From Limosilactobacillus caecicola (GTDB lineage Bacteria; Bacillota; Bacilli; Lactobacillales; Lactobacillaceae), in contig NZ_CALPCI010000001.1 in NCBI RefSeq assembly GCF_943192935.1, positions 310,001 to 374,000 of the forward strand: DNA of 64,000 nucleotides, read 5' to 3'. Of this stretch, positions 17,534-26,437 are shown one piece after another. The notes beneath the pieces were generated by a model that saw only the letters and a list, made by a program, of their open reading frames with translations, had not been told where the DNA came from and did not search any database. The translations under genes were made by a program, and so were the position numbers. Position 1 is the first letter of the stretch, and the number at the start of each line of letters is the position of its first letter.

Positions 17534-17570
17534 AAAAGAGGTTGGGAGAATTCCCAACCTCTTTTATTTT
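17534..17570 (+). terminator. Terminator after the GntR-HAD pair
   Basis: Fourteen-bp stem AAAAGAGGTTGGGA/TCCCAACCTCTTTT (17534-17547, 17552-17565) with a 4-base loop and T-rich tail. The ribosome site of the next gene begins only a few bases later. Confidence 0.85.
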
Positions 17571-17584
17571 GAAAGGAGCACCGC

Positions 17585-18397
17585 ATGTTACCACAACTTG
17601 GTTTAAAGGGCAGTCGTGATCCTCAACAGGTCAACGACCGCTTGCAATACCACCCAACAACTTATGAATTTTATACAGACACTAGTGATTTCACCACGGA
17701 AGGTTATCAAGAACTCTATGATGCCGTTCAGTACATCCAAAGCAAAGGCGTCCAGAACGTGGTGATCCACCACCCGATGGCTTATGGCAAATTTCATACC
17801 GACCTAGTCGCCCCAGAGCAACAATTTCCCCAGCTTTACCGGTTCATCGAAAAGTCGACCGAGCAGTTGATCCGTTTGGCAACTGACCTGAACGTTCAGT
17901 GCCTGGTTCATGGTTCGTACGCCAAAGAAACCCCACTCTTCATCGCCCACTATCCTTCACTAACCGCCGCCAAAGACACCGTTTTTAAGCGGTTGGACCG
18001 GTTCGCAGAAATGGGCCAAGACCACATCATGTTTGAAAACTCAATTTCATCCATTTTTTGCTACGGTGATGAACAATCCGAAGAAGAAATTTTGGCTCAC
18101 CACTACCGGCTGGCCTTTGATACTTCCCATTGTTTTATCTATAGCCACGGTAGCAACCGTCAGCTCCAGGCTTCACTCACTAATTTAAAGCCTGACGTTG
18201 TACACTACCACCTGGTCGATTCAATGGGCTTGACCCACGATAGTTTGCCGCTTGGCACCGGTAAAATCGACTGGGCAGCAGCCCTGCCGTTACTCAACCA
18301 AAATGCCACCAGCATTTACGAAATTAACCTAAAAAATAATGATGACTGCCGGGAACAAATCCAGAGTCATCATTATCTCATGCAATTAGTACAGTAA
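17585..18397 (+). CDS. TIM-barrel protein, xylose isomerase/AP endonuclease-like
   Basis: Protein of 270 residues with the spaced His/Glu/Asp residues of the sugar phosphate isomerase/epimerase fold: VVIHHPMAYG near 57, MFENSIS near 152, FDTSHCFIYSHG near 180 and VHYHLVDSMGLTHDSLPLG near 215, ending in the GTGKIDW strand. It likely binds divalent metal; the substrate is unknown. Ribosome site AAAGGAG lies directly behind a terminator, so read-through or a promoter within the HAD gene drives it. Confidence 0.8.
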   Translation: MLPQLGLKGSRDPQQVNDRLQYHPTTYEFYTDTSDFTTEGYQELYDAVQYIQSKGVQNVVIHHPMAYGKFHTDLVAPEQQFPQLYRFIEKSTEQLIRLATDLNVQCLVHGSYAKETPLFIAHYPSLTAAKDTVFKRLDRFAEMGQDHIMFENSISSIFCYGDEQSEEEILAHHYRLAFDTSHCFIYSHGSNRQLQASLTNLKPDVVHYHLVDSMGLTHDSLPLGTGKIDWAAALPLLNQNATSIYEINLKNNDDCREQIQSHHYLMQLVQ

Positions 18398-18922
18398 TTA
18401 TTTTTTAGTTAGGGTCACCGGTGTTTCACTCTTCTGCATTTCCTTGAGCAGTTGGATCGTTAAAATTCGCTGAAAGGCGGTATCCACGATCAGGCGCAAC
18501 ATGTAATCATTTGTGGCGGTGAGCACACTATGTTCAGGAAATTTTTGATCCTGAAGGCGGGCATTGAACAGTTCCACGAACCGGTTATAGATCACCTTCG
18601 GGTAATTATTGATGGCCATTTGGTCAATTCCCGACCGAATCTGGTCCAAAGAGTACACGTTTTTCAACAGGGCAATGGCGAACAGCGATGCGACTTGGTA
18701 AGCCGAATACTTTTTCTTCACGGGGGCCATGATGGCCCCTTTTTTGACGTAGTTATTCACCATCGACTTGGTTAATGGATCCACGTTCAGATCGATTAAC
18801 CGATCATTGACATACGAGACCACCTGGTCCACGTACAAGTTCATTTCGGGTAGCTCATCCCAGCTTTCCAAGTGCACCTTTGCTAAATTCTTGCGCCAAT
18901 CTTTAAATGCTTGTTCGATCAT
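18398..18922 (-). CDS. DUF1836 domain protein
   Basis: Protein of 174 residues. The segment LTKSMVNNYVKKGAIMAP followed by KKKYSAYQVASLFAIALLKN is the MerR-like helical core of the DUF1836 family in Firmicutes. The function is unknown; DNA binding is plausible. The ATG start has GAGGAGG eight bases upstream. It converges on the TIM-barrel gene with no space between stop codons and no terminator in between. Confidence 0.8.
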   Translation of the reverse strand: MIEQAFKDWRKNLAKVHLESWDELPEMNLYVDQVVSYVNDRLIDLNVDPLTKSMVNNYVKKGAIMAPVKKKYSAYQVASLFAIALLKNVYSLDQIRSGIDQMAINNYPKVIYNRFVELFNARLQDQKFPEHSVLTATNDYMLRLIVDTAFQRILTIQLLKEMQKSETPVTLTKK

Positions 18923-18985
18923 CAGGGTAACCTCCTCGTCTAGTTATTATTTAGTATTAAATATACCATAATTTAGTTTTTAAAA

Positions 18986-19501
18986 CTAGATCCCGACAGA
19001 TTGATTTAAATAATTCTCCAAATCACACGCTTGGGCAAGTGTTGTCGCCACGGCAGCGACATTGCTCCAGTCTCCCGTAACTGGTTGCCCCTCATCCATG
19101 ACGGGGCGGTCAACTGACTTGGTCGTCAATGGCAAGCTCCGAACAATCGTGTATGGTAATTCGAGTTCATCAATCATTTTAATGGCGTAGAGGTGGTCCG
19201 CCACAATGTTTTGGAAATCCTCCCCATACCACGCTTGCAATTGCTCTACCGTTGCGTCATCTGCCGTTCCCATGATTGAATTCATCACAATTTTTGTTGG
19301 TTGCTGGGCACTGTGGTCAACTAAGTGAACGAGGTCCTGGACGACTTCGTCCACCCTAACGTGGGCGCCTGGTAGCCAGCATAAAACACCGCCTTGGAAT
19401 GGTTGGTTAAAATCATTCACGAGAGTGACGCCTGGCAGTTTATCATTCACTAATTGACATAAGCGATCACTTTGCTGATTAACTATTGTTACCTGTGGCA
19501 T
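18986..19501 (-). CDS. Degenerate NAD(P)-binding-like protein
   Basis: Protein of 171 residues. The middle part (KIVMNSIMGTADDAT, then LYAIKMIDELELPYTIVRS) resembles the core of NmrA/YwnB-type NAD(P)-binding proteins. The N-terminus (QVTIVNQQSDRLCQLVND) lacks the glycine-rich loop, so cofactor binding is doubtful. No role can be assigned. Divergent from the CNNM gene. Confidence 0.6.
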   Translation of the reverse strand: MPQVTIVNQQSDRLCQLVNDKLPGVTLVNDFNQPFQGGVLCWLPGAHVRVDEVVQDLVHLVDHSAQQPTKIVMNSIMGTADDATVEQLQAWYGEDFQNIVADHLYAIKMIDELELPYTIVRSLPLTTKSVDRPVMDEGQPVTGDWSNVAAVATTLAQACDLENYLNQSVGI

Positions 19502-19572
19502 GGTTTTTCTCCTTCATCACGGCTAAATTTAGTCACATTCCGCCTTTCGCCTGTTTCGTCTTTAGTTTACCA

Positions 19573-19581
19573 TGGTATAAT
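19573..19581 (+). promoter_or_regulatory. Extended -10 promoter of the CNNM gene
   Basis: TGGTATAAT matches the extended -10 consensus TGnTATAAT. The leader to the TTG start is about 65 bases. Confidence 0.55.
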
Positions 19582-19652
19582 AATCTCGTTATGCAATATT
19601 AGCTTGATTATCATTTGTAATGGTAATCATTCAGGAATGGGGAGTCTTTTCT

Positions 19653-21005
19653 TTGGATCAAAGTCAGATAATGATCAATCTCTTGATCATCATCGTTACG
19701 TTTATCTTTGCCGCTTTTTTTGTGGCTGCTGAATTTGCTCTGGTACAAGTTCGAGTCACCGCCCTGCAAGAACGCCAGAAGGAACTCGCCAAGCCCTCAC
19801 TCAAAATCAAGCGGGCCATTAAAATGGTGTCTAATTTAACGGAATACCTTTCTACTACCCAGGTTGGGACCTCCGTTTGCGGAATTATTCTTGGGTGGAT
19901 TGGTGAAGAAACCCTTGAAGAACTGCTCGTTGATGCTCTGCACCTACCAAACTGGTCACTGAACCAAAATGTGGTGCACGTCATCAGTGCCGTTGTTGGG
20001 GTTCTTTTACTAACCTACCTTGAAGTGGTCTTAACGGAAATTGTTCCGAAAAACATCGCCATTGATATCCCGGTGAAGATGATGATGGCAACCGTGACAC
20101 CGTTGCACTATTTTCACATTATCTTTTATCCATTTGTCTGGCTATTAAATTCTTCTGCCAACGGCATCGTCCGTATGCTGGGCATGAAGCCGGCTGATGA
20201 AAATGATGAGGTCTTATCCCAAGGCGAGATTATTAGCCTCACCCGTAATTCCGTGAAGGGGGGCGCACTAGAACGTGGCGACTTGCTTTATATGGAACGG
20301 GCCTTTGAATTTAATGATAAAGTGGCCAAGGACATCATGATTGACCGGACTCAACTAACCGTTGTGGACATTACTGAAACCGTTGATGAAGCATTAACAG
20401 AGTACATCCAAACTAAGTACAGCCGTTTACCAGTTGTTGCTGATAACGATAAGGATAAAATTGTGGGGTACGTTTTCAATTACGACCTCATCAAACAATC
20501 ACGGATTAATGGCAACCTGTCCGTTGCTAAAGTCCTGCGGCACTTACCAACGACCCCTGAAAACACCGCGATCACCGAAGTTCTCGAGCAAATGATCCGG
20601 ACCCGGGTCCCAATGGTCATCGTCGTTGACGAATACGGTGGCACTTCCGGGATCATTACCGACAAGGACATCTATGAAGAACTGTTCGGTACTGTCCGGG
20701 ACGAAATCGACAACGTTGCCGACAATATGATCAGCAAATTGCCAAACGGCCACTACAAAGTTGACGGAAAAACTACCACCTACGACTTTGAGCGTTTCTT
20801 CCACGAGGAGATCGAAGCATTTGATTCAGATGACGCTGTCACCCTCTCCGGGTACGTCATTGATAATTTCCCACACGTCAAAACCGGTGACACCATCACC
20901 ATTGGGAACCTAAAGTTAATCGTCCAGGATTACGAAAATTCGTATATCGACTGGTTCGAAGTTTTTAAAGCCCCGCAGAAACACCAAGAGCCTACAAAAT
21001 CATAG
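19653..21005 (+). CDS. CNNM/CorC-type membrane protein (hemolysin-like, TlyC family)
   Basis: Protein of about 450 residues with three domains: an N-terminal DUF21/CNNM membrane domain with four helices (about 1-190), a CBS pair (DIMIDRTQLTVVDITETVDE onward, about 210-340) and a C-terminal transporter-associated CorC_HlyC domain (from VDGKTTTYDFERF). Family members are linked to Mg2+ export and salt tolerance; real hemolysis is not implied. The TTG at 19653 has GGGGAG eight bases upstream and is preferred over the in-frame ATG at 19620, which has no visible ribosome site. Confidence 0.88.
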   Translation: MDQSQIMINLLIIIVTFIFAAFFVAAEFALVQVRVTALQERQKELAKPSLKIKRAIKMVSNLTEYLSTTQVGTSVCGIILGWIGEETLEELLVDALHLPNWSLNQNVVHVISAVVGVLLLTYLEVVLTEIVPKNIAIDIPVKMMMATVTPLHYFHIIFYPFVWLLNSSANGIVRMLGMKPADENDEVLSQGEIISLTRNSVKGGALERGDLLYMERAFEFNDKVAKDIMIDRTQLTVVDITETVDEALTEYIQTKYSRLPVVADNDKDKIVGYVFNYDLIKQSRINGNLSVAKVLRHLPTTPENTAITEVLEQMIRTRVPMVIVVDEYGGTSGIITDKDIYEELFGTVRDEIDNVADNMISKLPNGHYKVDGKTTTYDFERFFHEEIEAFDSDDAVTLSGYVIDNFPHVKTGDTITIGNLKLIVQDYENSYIDWFEVFKAPQKHQEPTKS

Positions 21006-21022
21006 TATTGGAGACATGAAGC

Positions 21023-21493
21023 ATGGAAACAACAATGAACATTTTATTCATCTCAATCGAGGGCAACACCCGCTCATTTCTTACCCGGTTGCAAGCCTTT
21101 GCTAAGCAACAACACAGTATCAACAGCCAAAATTTGACCATTAACTTAAAAGAAATCACTGACCAAACGGTTCCCGAAGCGGAAGACAAGAATTTCTTTG
21201 CCTTTGTCCCAACCTACCTCGATGGTGGCAATGGCTTTGATTCTGGTTTCAATGAACTCATGACCAATGCACTAGGTGAATACATTGCTTCTAACAACAA
21301 CGCTGATAAATGTATCGGCGTCGTCGGCAGTGGTAATAAAAACTTCAATGAACAATACTGTCTGACTGCGCGGAAGTACTGTGACCAGTTTGATGCTCCC
21401 TTCCTAGCCGACTATGAATTACGTGGTACGGACGAAGATATTGACAACATCTACACAATTTTACAAAAGCGTTGGAAAACTGTTGAAGCTTAA
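21023..21493 (+). CDS. nrdI: NrdI flavodoxin-like protein
   Basis: Protein of 156 residues. The phosphate loop ISIEGNTRSFLTRL (residues 9-22) and the core FVPTYLDGGNGFD and VGSGNKNFNEQYC match NrdI. NrdI is the flavodoxin that supplies oxidant to assemble the dimanganese-tyrosyl cofactor of class Ib ribonucleotide reductase NrdF. Here it follows the CNNM gene by 17 bases with no nrdE, nrdF or nrdH nearby, so it is a stand-alone copy. Ribosome site GGAG, start ATG at 21023. Confidence 0.88.
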   Translation: METTMNILFISIEGNTRSFLTRLQAFAKQQHSINSQNLTINLKEITDQTVPEAEDKNFFAFVPTYLDGGNGFDSGFNELMTNALGEYIASNNNADKCIGVVGSGNKNFNEQYCLTARKYCDQFDAPFLADYELRGTDEDIDNIYTILQKRWKTVEA

Positions 21494-21513
21494 CAGTTAG
21501 TTACCAACGATTG

Positions 21514-21571
21514 AAAACACCCGTCAAATGGAATCCCAACATGGTTGGTTGTTCCTTTTGACGGGTGTTTT
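21514..21571. terminator. Bidirectional terminator between nrdI and the VOC gene
   Basis: Fifteen-bp stem AAAACACCCGTCAAA/TTTGACGGGTGTTTT (21514-21528, 21557-21571) with a second hairpin (CCAAC/GTTGG) in the apical part. Confidence 0.85.
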
Positions 21572-21572
21572 A

Positions 21573-22007
21573 TTATTCAGCCGGTTGGGTACCGGCAGCA
21601 ATATACCAGGTAATTCCGTAATAATCCACAATCTGTCCTAATTGTCGACCAACAACATGGTCTGCAAACGGCAACGTGACCCGTTGCAAATCTGATTGAG
21701 CTAATTGGTCGAATAAACCCTTGGCTGCCGCAACATCGCCACCAAAGTCTAAAAACAAGGACACCAGCGAAGACGCTTGAGGGGTCGTCATTGTGGCATC
21801 ACCACATAAAATGTGGTGCCCAGCAATTTCAAATTCCCCAACGACCGTTGTTTTGGCCAAATCGTCTACCTTGAGTCCCAAATTTTCGACCTGTTCCTCA
21901 GTAAATGGGGTCCGTTGAATGATTTTTGCACCGAATTCCTGGACATAATAATCCATCGCTTCCGCGCTATTTTCAAAAGTTAAAAAGGGGTATATGTCTG
22001 CCTCCAT
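21573..22007 (-). CDS. VOC-family protein (PhnB/glyoxalase-like)
   Basis: Protein of 144 residues with the beta-alpha-beta repeats of the vicinal oxygen chelate fold: ADIYPFLTFENSAEAMDYYV at the start, HHILCGDA in the middle and HVVGRQLGQIVDYYGITWYI at the end, which is the PhnB/3-demethylubiquinone-like subgroup. The ligand is unknown. Two adjacent ATG codons exist; the second (22007) lies six bases from GGAGG and is preferred. Confidence 0.8.
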   Translation of the reverse strand: MEADIYPFLTFENSAEAMDYYVQEFGAKIIQRTPFTEEQVENLGLKVDDLAKTTVVGEFEIAGHHILCGDATMTTPQASSLVSLFLDFGGDVAAAKGLFDQLAQSDLQRVTLPFADHVVGRQLGQIVDYYGITWYIAAGTQPAE

Positions 22008-22146
22008 CATTTTCCTCCGTAAAAAATACTTCCTTAATTATAATTTCTTCAACGTTCCACGTCAAATTGGCTCAAATGTTGATAAACCGTTTAGCAAGCA
22101 TCCCTTTTGAAATCAATGTAACGGTTGGATTTTAAAAAAATTTGAC

Positions 22147-22219
22147 CTAGACCAATTAATGGCAAACGTTTATCAATCGGCTTAACCATGTGTTATCAGT
22201 GTTGCGAGCCATTTTGTTA
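22147..22219 (+). promoter_or_regulatory. Upstream control region of zwf shared with gnd
   Basis: Three blocks occur in the same order upstream of gnd: CTAGACCAATT (22147-22157), CAATCGG (22174-22180) and CCATTTTGTTA (22209-22219). Block 3 lies 70 bases before the zwf -10 and 68 bases before the gnd -10. Confidence 0.55.
22160..22175. promoter_or_regulatory. 16-bp LacI-type operator, copy 2 (zwf)
   Basis: TGGCAAACGTTTATCA differs by one base from the sucrose-promoter site at 57199-57214. It lies about 110 bases upstream of the -10 box, so it may serve an upstream promoter or act at a distance. Confidence 0.5.
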
Positions 22220-22278
22220 CTAATTTTACAAGTTAAGAAAACGCTCCCTTTTTTAATGCAATCGGTTGTGCGAAAGTA

Positions 22279-22284
22279 TATAAT
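22279..22284 (+). promoter_or_regulatory. zwf -10 box
   Basis: TATAAT 48 bases before the TTG start. No good -35 is seen at 16-18 bases, and CAATCGGTTG (22260-22269) fills that space, which suggests activator dependence. The rest of the 320-base gap before zwf holds the shared blocks only. Confidence 0.5.
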
Positions 22285-22331
22285 CGTACTCGATGAGTGA
22301 ATATAAATTGTATTCAAGAGGAGTGAACATT

Positions 22332-23813
22332 TTGGCTAAGGAAAACAAAGCTGTTATCACATTATTTGGAGCCGCCGGTGATTTAGCACAACGGAAGCTC
22401 TATCCATCCCTATTCAAGTTGTATCAAAAGGGTTACCTTGGTGATCATTTCGCATTACTGGGGACCTCCCGTCGTCAAAAGAGCGACGAAGAATTTCAAG
22501 CCATGGTGGCAAAATCCATTAGCGGGATTAAAGAAACCGAAAATGGTCAAGCTCATGACTTTGTAAAGCACTTCTTCTTCCAATCCCACGACGTTACAAA
22601 GCCCGAACACTACGAAGCATTAAAGAAGCGGATTAATGACCTTGATCAAAAATTTGGTACTGACGGCAACCGCCTCTTCTACATGTCAATGGCCCCACAA
22701 TTCTTTGGTACCATTGCGATCAACTTAAAGAAGCAAGGATTACTGTCCGATGATGGTTACAACCGTCTGGTCATCGAAAAGCCATTTGGCCGGGACTTCG
22801 AATCCGCCAAGAAGTTGAACGACGAATTATCTGAAACTTTCAATGAAAACCAAATCTTCCGGATTGACCACTACCTGGGTAAGGAAATGATCCAAAACAT
22901 CGAAGCACTGCGGTTTGGTAACACGATCATCGAATCCCTGTGGAACAACCGCTACATCGACAATATCCAAGTTACCCTGAGTGAAAAGCTGGGTGTCGAA
23001 GAACGGGCCGGTTACTATGACCAGTCCGGGGCCCTCCGTGATATGATGCAAAACCACATCATGCAAGTCGTTGCCCAATTAGCGATGGAACAACCAGTTT
23101 CCTTCACTGATAGCGATGTCCGGGTCGAAAAGATCAAGGCCTTACGTTCATTACGGGTTTACACTCCTGCCGAAGCTGCTTCAAACTTCGTTCGTGGCCA
23201 ATACGATGCCGGTCAAGATACGAATGCTTACCGTCATGAAGACGGGGTTGATCCAGAATCCAACACTGAAACCTTTGTTGCTGCTAAGTTGCTCTTTGAC
23301 AACTATCGTTGGTCTGGAGTACCATTCTACGTCCGGACTGGGAAGAAGCTTGCTGACAAGTTCACCCGGATTGACGTGGTCTTCAAGAAGCCATTGATCG
23401 ATATCTTTGCTAACCCACGGATGAAGTCCGAACAATCCTTGAAGAGTAACGTTTTGACGATCTTCGTTGAACCAGACGCCGGTTTCTCCCTGCGGGTCAA
23501 CGCAAAGAGCGCTGGTCAAGGCTTCAATACCGAACCAGTGGACCTCAAGTTCATGCAAGACGATTCGACCAAGGCAGAATCACCAGAACCATACGAACGA
23601 CTCTTCCATGATGCTTTGGAAGGCAACCACACCAACTTTGCTTCCTGGTCTGAAATTGCTTACGCCTGGAAGTTTGTTGACGTGGCCCGGAAGTTATGGG
23701 ACATTGAAACACCACAATTCCCTAACTACACCCCTGGTTCGATGGGGCCAGTGGCTGCTGACGAACTCCTTGAACGGGATGGCCGTCAATGGGTTTACCG
23801 TCTTAACAAGTAA
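22332..23813 (+). CDS. zwf: Glucose-6-phosphate 1-dehydrogenase
   Basis: Oxidises glucose 6-phosphate to 6-phosphogluconolactone, the entry to the phosphoketolase pathway. It has 493 residues, the usual length. Visible motifs: nucleotide loop LFGAAGDLAQRKLYP near residue 10, EKPFGRDF near 155 and the active-site block RIDHYLGKEMIQN near 180. The start is TTG at 22332, with AGAGGAG eight bases upstream; this gives the N-terminus (M)AKENKAVITLFG. An in-frame ATG at 22293 sits near the transcription start without a ribosome site. Confidence 0.97.
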   Translation: MAKENKAVITLFGAAGDLAQRKLYPSLFKLYQKGYLGDHFALLGTSRRQKSDEEFQAMVAKSISGIKETENGQAHDFVKHFFFQSHDVTKPEHYEALKKRINDLDQKFGTDGNRLFYMSMAPQFFGTIAINLKKQGLLSDDGYNRLVIEKPFGRDFESAKKLNDELSETFNENQIFRIDHYLGKEMIQNIEALRFGNTIIESLWNNRYIDNIQVTLSEKLGVEERAGYYDQSGALRDMMQNHIMQVVAQLAMEQPVSFTDSDVRVEKIKALRSLRVYTPAEAASNFVRGQYDAGQDTNAYRHEDGVDPESNTETFVAAKLLFDNYRWSGVPFYVRTGKKLADKFTRIDVVFKKPLIDIFANPRMKSEQSLKSNVLTIFVEPDAGFSLRVNAKSAGQGFNTEPVDLKFMQDDSTKAESPEPYERLFHDALEGNHTNFASWSEIAYAWKFVDVARKLWDIETPQFPNYTPGSMGPVAADELLERDGRQWVYRLNK

Positions 23814-23823
23814 ACGAATTACC

Positions 23824-23860
23824 AAACAGAATCTGGTCTGCGGATCAGGTTCTGTTTTTT
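23824..23860 (+). terminator. zwf terminator
   Basis: Stem AAACAGAAtCTG (23824-23835) with CAGgTTCTGTTT (23846-23857), then T residues. Confidence 0.8.
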
Positions 23861-24032
23861 GAACTTTTGTTGAAGCGCTTACAATCTTCGGGAAGTAATT
23901 TAAATTAAGGCATTTTGGCATAATTGCCTTATATATCAATAGATTGTCCTGGTTAATTTGCGGTGGTCGCGAGAAAATGTAATAATTAAATTACAGCTAT
24001 TGTTCTCGATTATTTAAGAGGTGACATATTAT
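23861..24032 (+). promoter_or_regulatory. Leader of the APC permease gene with several dyads
   Basis: A cre-like TTGAAGCGCTTACA lies at 23870-23883, an inverted repeat AAGGCA/TGCCTT at 23907-23930, and a nested pair GAGAA/TTCTC (23971-24007) enclosing GTAAT/ATTAC (23979-23994). No consensus promoter is obvious. The gene may be controlled by CcpA and by leader structure. Confidence 0.35.
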
Positions 24033-25352
24033 ATGAGTACACAAAGTAGTTCTGTCGAAAGACAGATGGGCTTCTGGAGCATCGTGCTCTTCGGAGTCAA
24101 CGGAATCCTCGGCTCAGGGATTTTCCTCTTACCCGGACAGGGGTATAACCTGTTTGGGCCAGCTAGTATCCTGGCATTGTTAGCCGACGCACTCTTAGTT
24201 TTCATGATCGGTCTCTGTTTTGCGGAATGTGCCGGTCGTTTTAAGGAAACTGGTGGTGCCTATCTATATGCTAAAAAAGCCTTCGGTCCCTTCATCGGTT
24301 ATGAAGTTGGGGTCGTAACGTGGGCGATTCGGATCATTGCCGAAGGAACCCTTTACGTGGCCATTGCCACCGCGCTTGGTGGAGTCTACAAGCCATGGGC
24401 AACGACCGGTGCCAAGAACATCATCGTTACCATCATCGGAATTTGCTTAATTCTGATTAACATGACGGGGGTTAAAACTTCTGCCCTCTTCAACAACGTA
24501 GTAACCGTCGCGAAGTTAGTGCCAATCCTGTTAGTTGCTATTGTTGGTTTATTCTTCTTACACCCGACTAACTTCCATCCATTCTTCCTGCCGGGAAGTA
24601 CGGCGAACGGCTTTGCTAACGCAACGATCACGCTGTTCATGGTCTTCACTGGGATTGAATCCCTGGTGATTACCGCCGGAAACATGAAAGATGCTTCCAA
24701 GAACTTACCACGGGCCCTCCTGCTGGTCATCATTGCGGTAGCCACGATTTACGTCCTGGTCGTCGTTTCCTGTGTTGGGATCCTCGGTAGTGGCTTAGCC
24801 AAGAGCTCTGTTCCACTCCAAGACGCTGCCCAAGCCGTTGCTGGCCGGGCTGGTGAATCGGTAATCATTGTTGGAACCTTCCTATCCATGGGTGGTTTGG
24901 CCCTGAACAGTTCGTTCATTTCACCACGGTTGGCTGCCTCCTTGGCCGACAACCATCAAATGCCAAAGAAGTTAGGGGCTGAAAACCGCAAGGGTGCGCC
25001 ATACGTGGCCATCGTCATCCACACTTGTTTAGCCATGGCGGTTGCTTGGTCTGGTTCTTACTACACCTTGGCCAACATTTCCGTGGTTTCACGGTTTGCC
25101 CAATACATTCCAACTTGTATCGCTGTGATGGTCTTCAGAAAGACGATGAAGAACCAAAAGTCGTCCTTCAAGATTCCAGGTGGTTGGTTAATCCCAATCC
25201 TCGCAATTGTAGCCTCAGTTTGGCTGTTAGCGAATGCCAAGGCTTACCAATTGATCGCTGGATTTGGTGCTTTAATCATTATCTTGCCATTCTACTTCAT
25301 CACGGGACAAAACAAGCGTGATAAAGCGTTAAAGGAACAAGGTAAACACTAA
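24033..25352 (+). CDS. APC-superfamily amino acid permease
   Basis: Integral membrane protein of 439 residues with 12 predicted helices. Helix 1 holds the APC substrate motif GVNGILGSGIFLLPG, and helix 6 the MVFTGIESLVITAGNMKD region. It should import an amino acid by proton symport; the substrate is not evident. Start is the ATG at 24033, nine bases from GAGGTG; the in-frame GTG at 24021 is part of the ribosome site. Single gene between zwf and the TrmH gene. Confidence 0.88.
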   Translation: MSTQSSSVERQMGFWSIVLFGVNGILGSGIFLLPGQGYNLFGPASILALLADALLVFMIGLCFAECAGRFKETGGAYLYAKKAFGPFIGYEVGVVTWAIRIIAEGTLYVAIATALGGVYKPWATTGAKNIIVTIIGICLILINMTGVKTSALFNNVVTVAKLVPILLVAIVGLFFLHPTNFHPFFLPGSTANGFANATITLFMVFTGIESLVITAGNMKDASKNLPRALLLVIIAVATIYVLVVVSCVGILGSGLAKSSVPLQDAAQAVAGRAGESVIIVGTFLSMGGLALNSSFISPRLAASLADNHQMPKKLGAENRKGAPYVAIVIHTCLAMAVAWSGSYYTLANISVVSRFAQYIPTCIAVMVFRKTMKNQKSSFKIPGGWLIPILAIVASVWLLANAKAYQLIAGFGALIIILPFYFITGQNKRDKALKEQGKH

Positions 25353-25365
25353 GTTAAATTAACTC

Positions 25366-25404
25366 AAAAGGATCCCCGAGATTTCAAATCTCGGGGATCC
25401 TTTT
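25366..25404. terminator. Bidirectional terminator between the APC and TrmH genes
   Basis: Perfect 18-bp stem (25366-25383, 25387-25404) containing GGATCCCCGAG, 3-base loop, A and T runs on both sides. Confidence 0.9.
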
Positions 25405-25410
25405 CGTTTG

Positions 25411-26274
25411 TTATGATTGACGATTCCCTAACTCCCAAAATGCTAAGGCAGAAGCTGCCGCAACGTTTAGAGAATCTACTTCGGGCGCCATTGGAATTTT
25501 GATTGTAAAATCACTCTCCTGAATCGTCGTTGTTCGCAATCCAGGCCCTTCCGAGCCAAGAATAATCGCTAATTTAGGTACCTGATTAAGCTGTGGATCA
25601 TCAATCCGTACAGTATTATGACGGAGGGCCATCGCAGCCGTTTGGTACCCAAACCGATGAAGGAGACTAATACCCTCCGTGTACCAAGTTTGGGCATCTA
25701 GATAGGTCCAGGGGATCTGGAACACCGTCCCCATTGAGACGCGCGAAGACCGTCGGTAAAGGGGATCGGCCGAGTCACTCGTGACAATCACACCATCGAT
25801 TCCCAATGCGGCTGCCGATCGAAAAATCGCCCCAATGTTGCTAGGGTTGACGACGTTTTCCAGAACCGCAATTCTGGGGTGACCATTGGGCATGGAGGCT
25901 AAAAAGCTGGTGAGGTCCGGTCGCTCAATCCGATGCATGGCAGCAAGGGCGCCTCGTAAGAGGTTGTAGCCTGGCAGTTGGTTCAACAGTTGTCGATTGG
26001 CAACATAGATGGGCGTTTGCCCTAGTCCAGCAGTGTTATGGACTGCCATTTCATGATCCAGGTCAGCCAAATCACGTTTTAAAACCCCTTCCTCCACCAA
26101 AAGGGAAGCTGGCCGATAACCCGCCCGCAGGGCCCGTTCAATCACCTTTGGGCTTTCAGCAATAAATAAGCCAGGGTGTGGATCATTAAAATGGTAAAGT
26201 TGGCCTTCATTAAGTCGGACGTAGGGATCCAAAGCCTGTCCAGTGAAGTCCGTTAGAAAATTTAAGTTGTGCAT
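25411..26274 (-). CDS. SpoU/TrmH-family RNA 2'-O-methyltransferase
   Basis: Protein of 287 residues. An N-terminal RNA-binding segment (FIAESPKVIERALRAG) is followed by the SPOUT knot domain with its three motifs: NPSNIGAIFRSAAALG (motif 1), AIILGSEGPGL (motif 2) and the C-terminal MAPEVDSLNVAAASALAFWE (motif 3). It uses S-adenosylmethionine to methylate ribose in rRNA or tRNA; the exact site is unknown. Confidence 0.9.
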   Translation of the reverse strand: MHNLNFLTDFTGQALDPYVRLNEGQLYHFNDPHPGLFIAESPKVIERALRAGYRPASLLVEEGVLKRDLADLDHEMAVHNTAGLGQTPIYVANRQLLNQLPGYNLLRGALAAMHRIERPDLTSFLASMPNGHPRIAVLENVVNPSNIGAIFRSAAALGIDGVIVTSDSADPLYRRSSRVSMGTVFQIPWTYLDAQTWYTEGISLLHRFGYQTAAMALRHNTVRIDDPQLNQVPKLAIILGSEGPGLRTTTIQESDFTIKIPMAPEVDSLNVAAASALAFWELGNRQS

Positions 26275-26437
26275 GCTGAGTTCACCTATTAGTCAAATAC
26301 TTGTTTCCCTATCTCATTTTAAAAGGTCACAATATCTGCAGCAACTCCTTAATCATAAACCATTTCAAAGTAGTGTTTCTTGATGATTATGAATTGTTTA
26401 ATGTTTGAACAAACTATTAAAATTTTGATCTCTAGCA

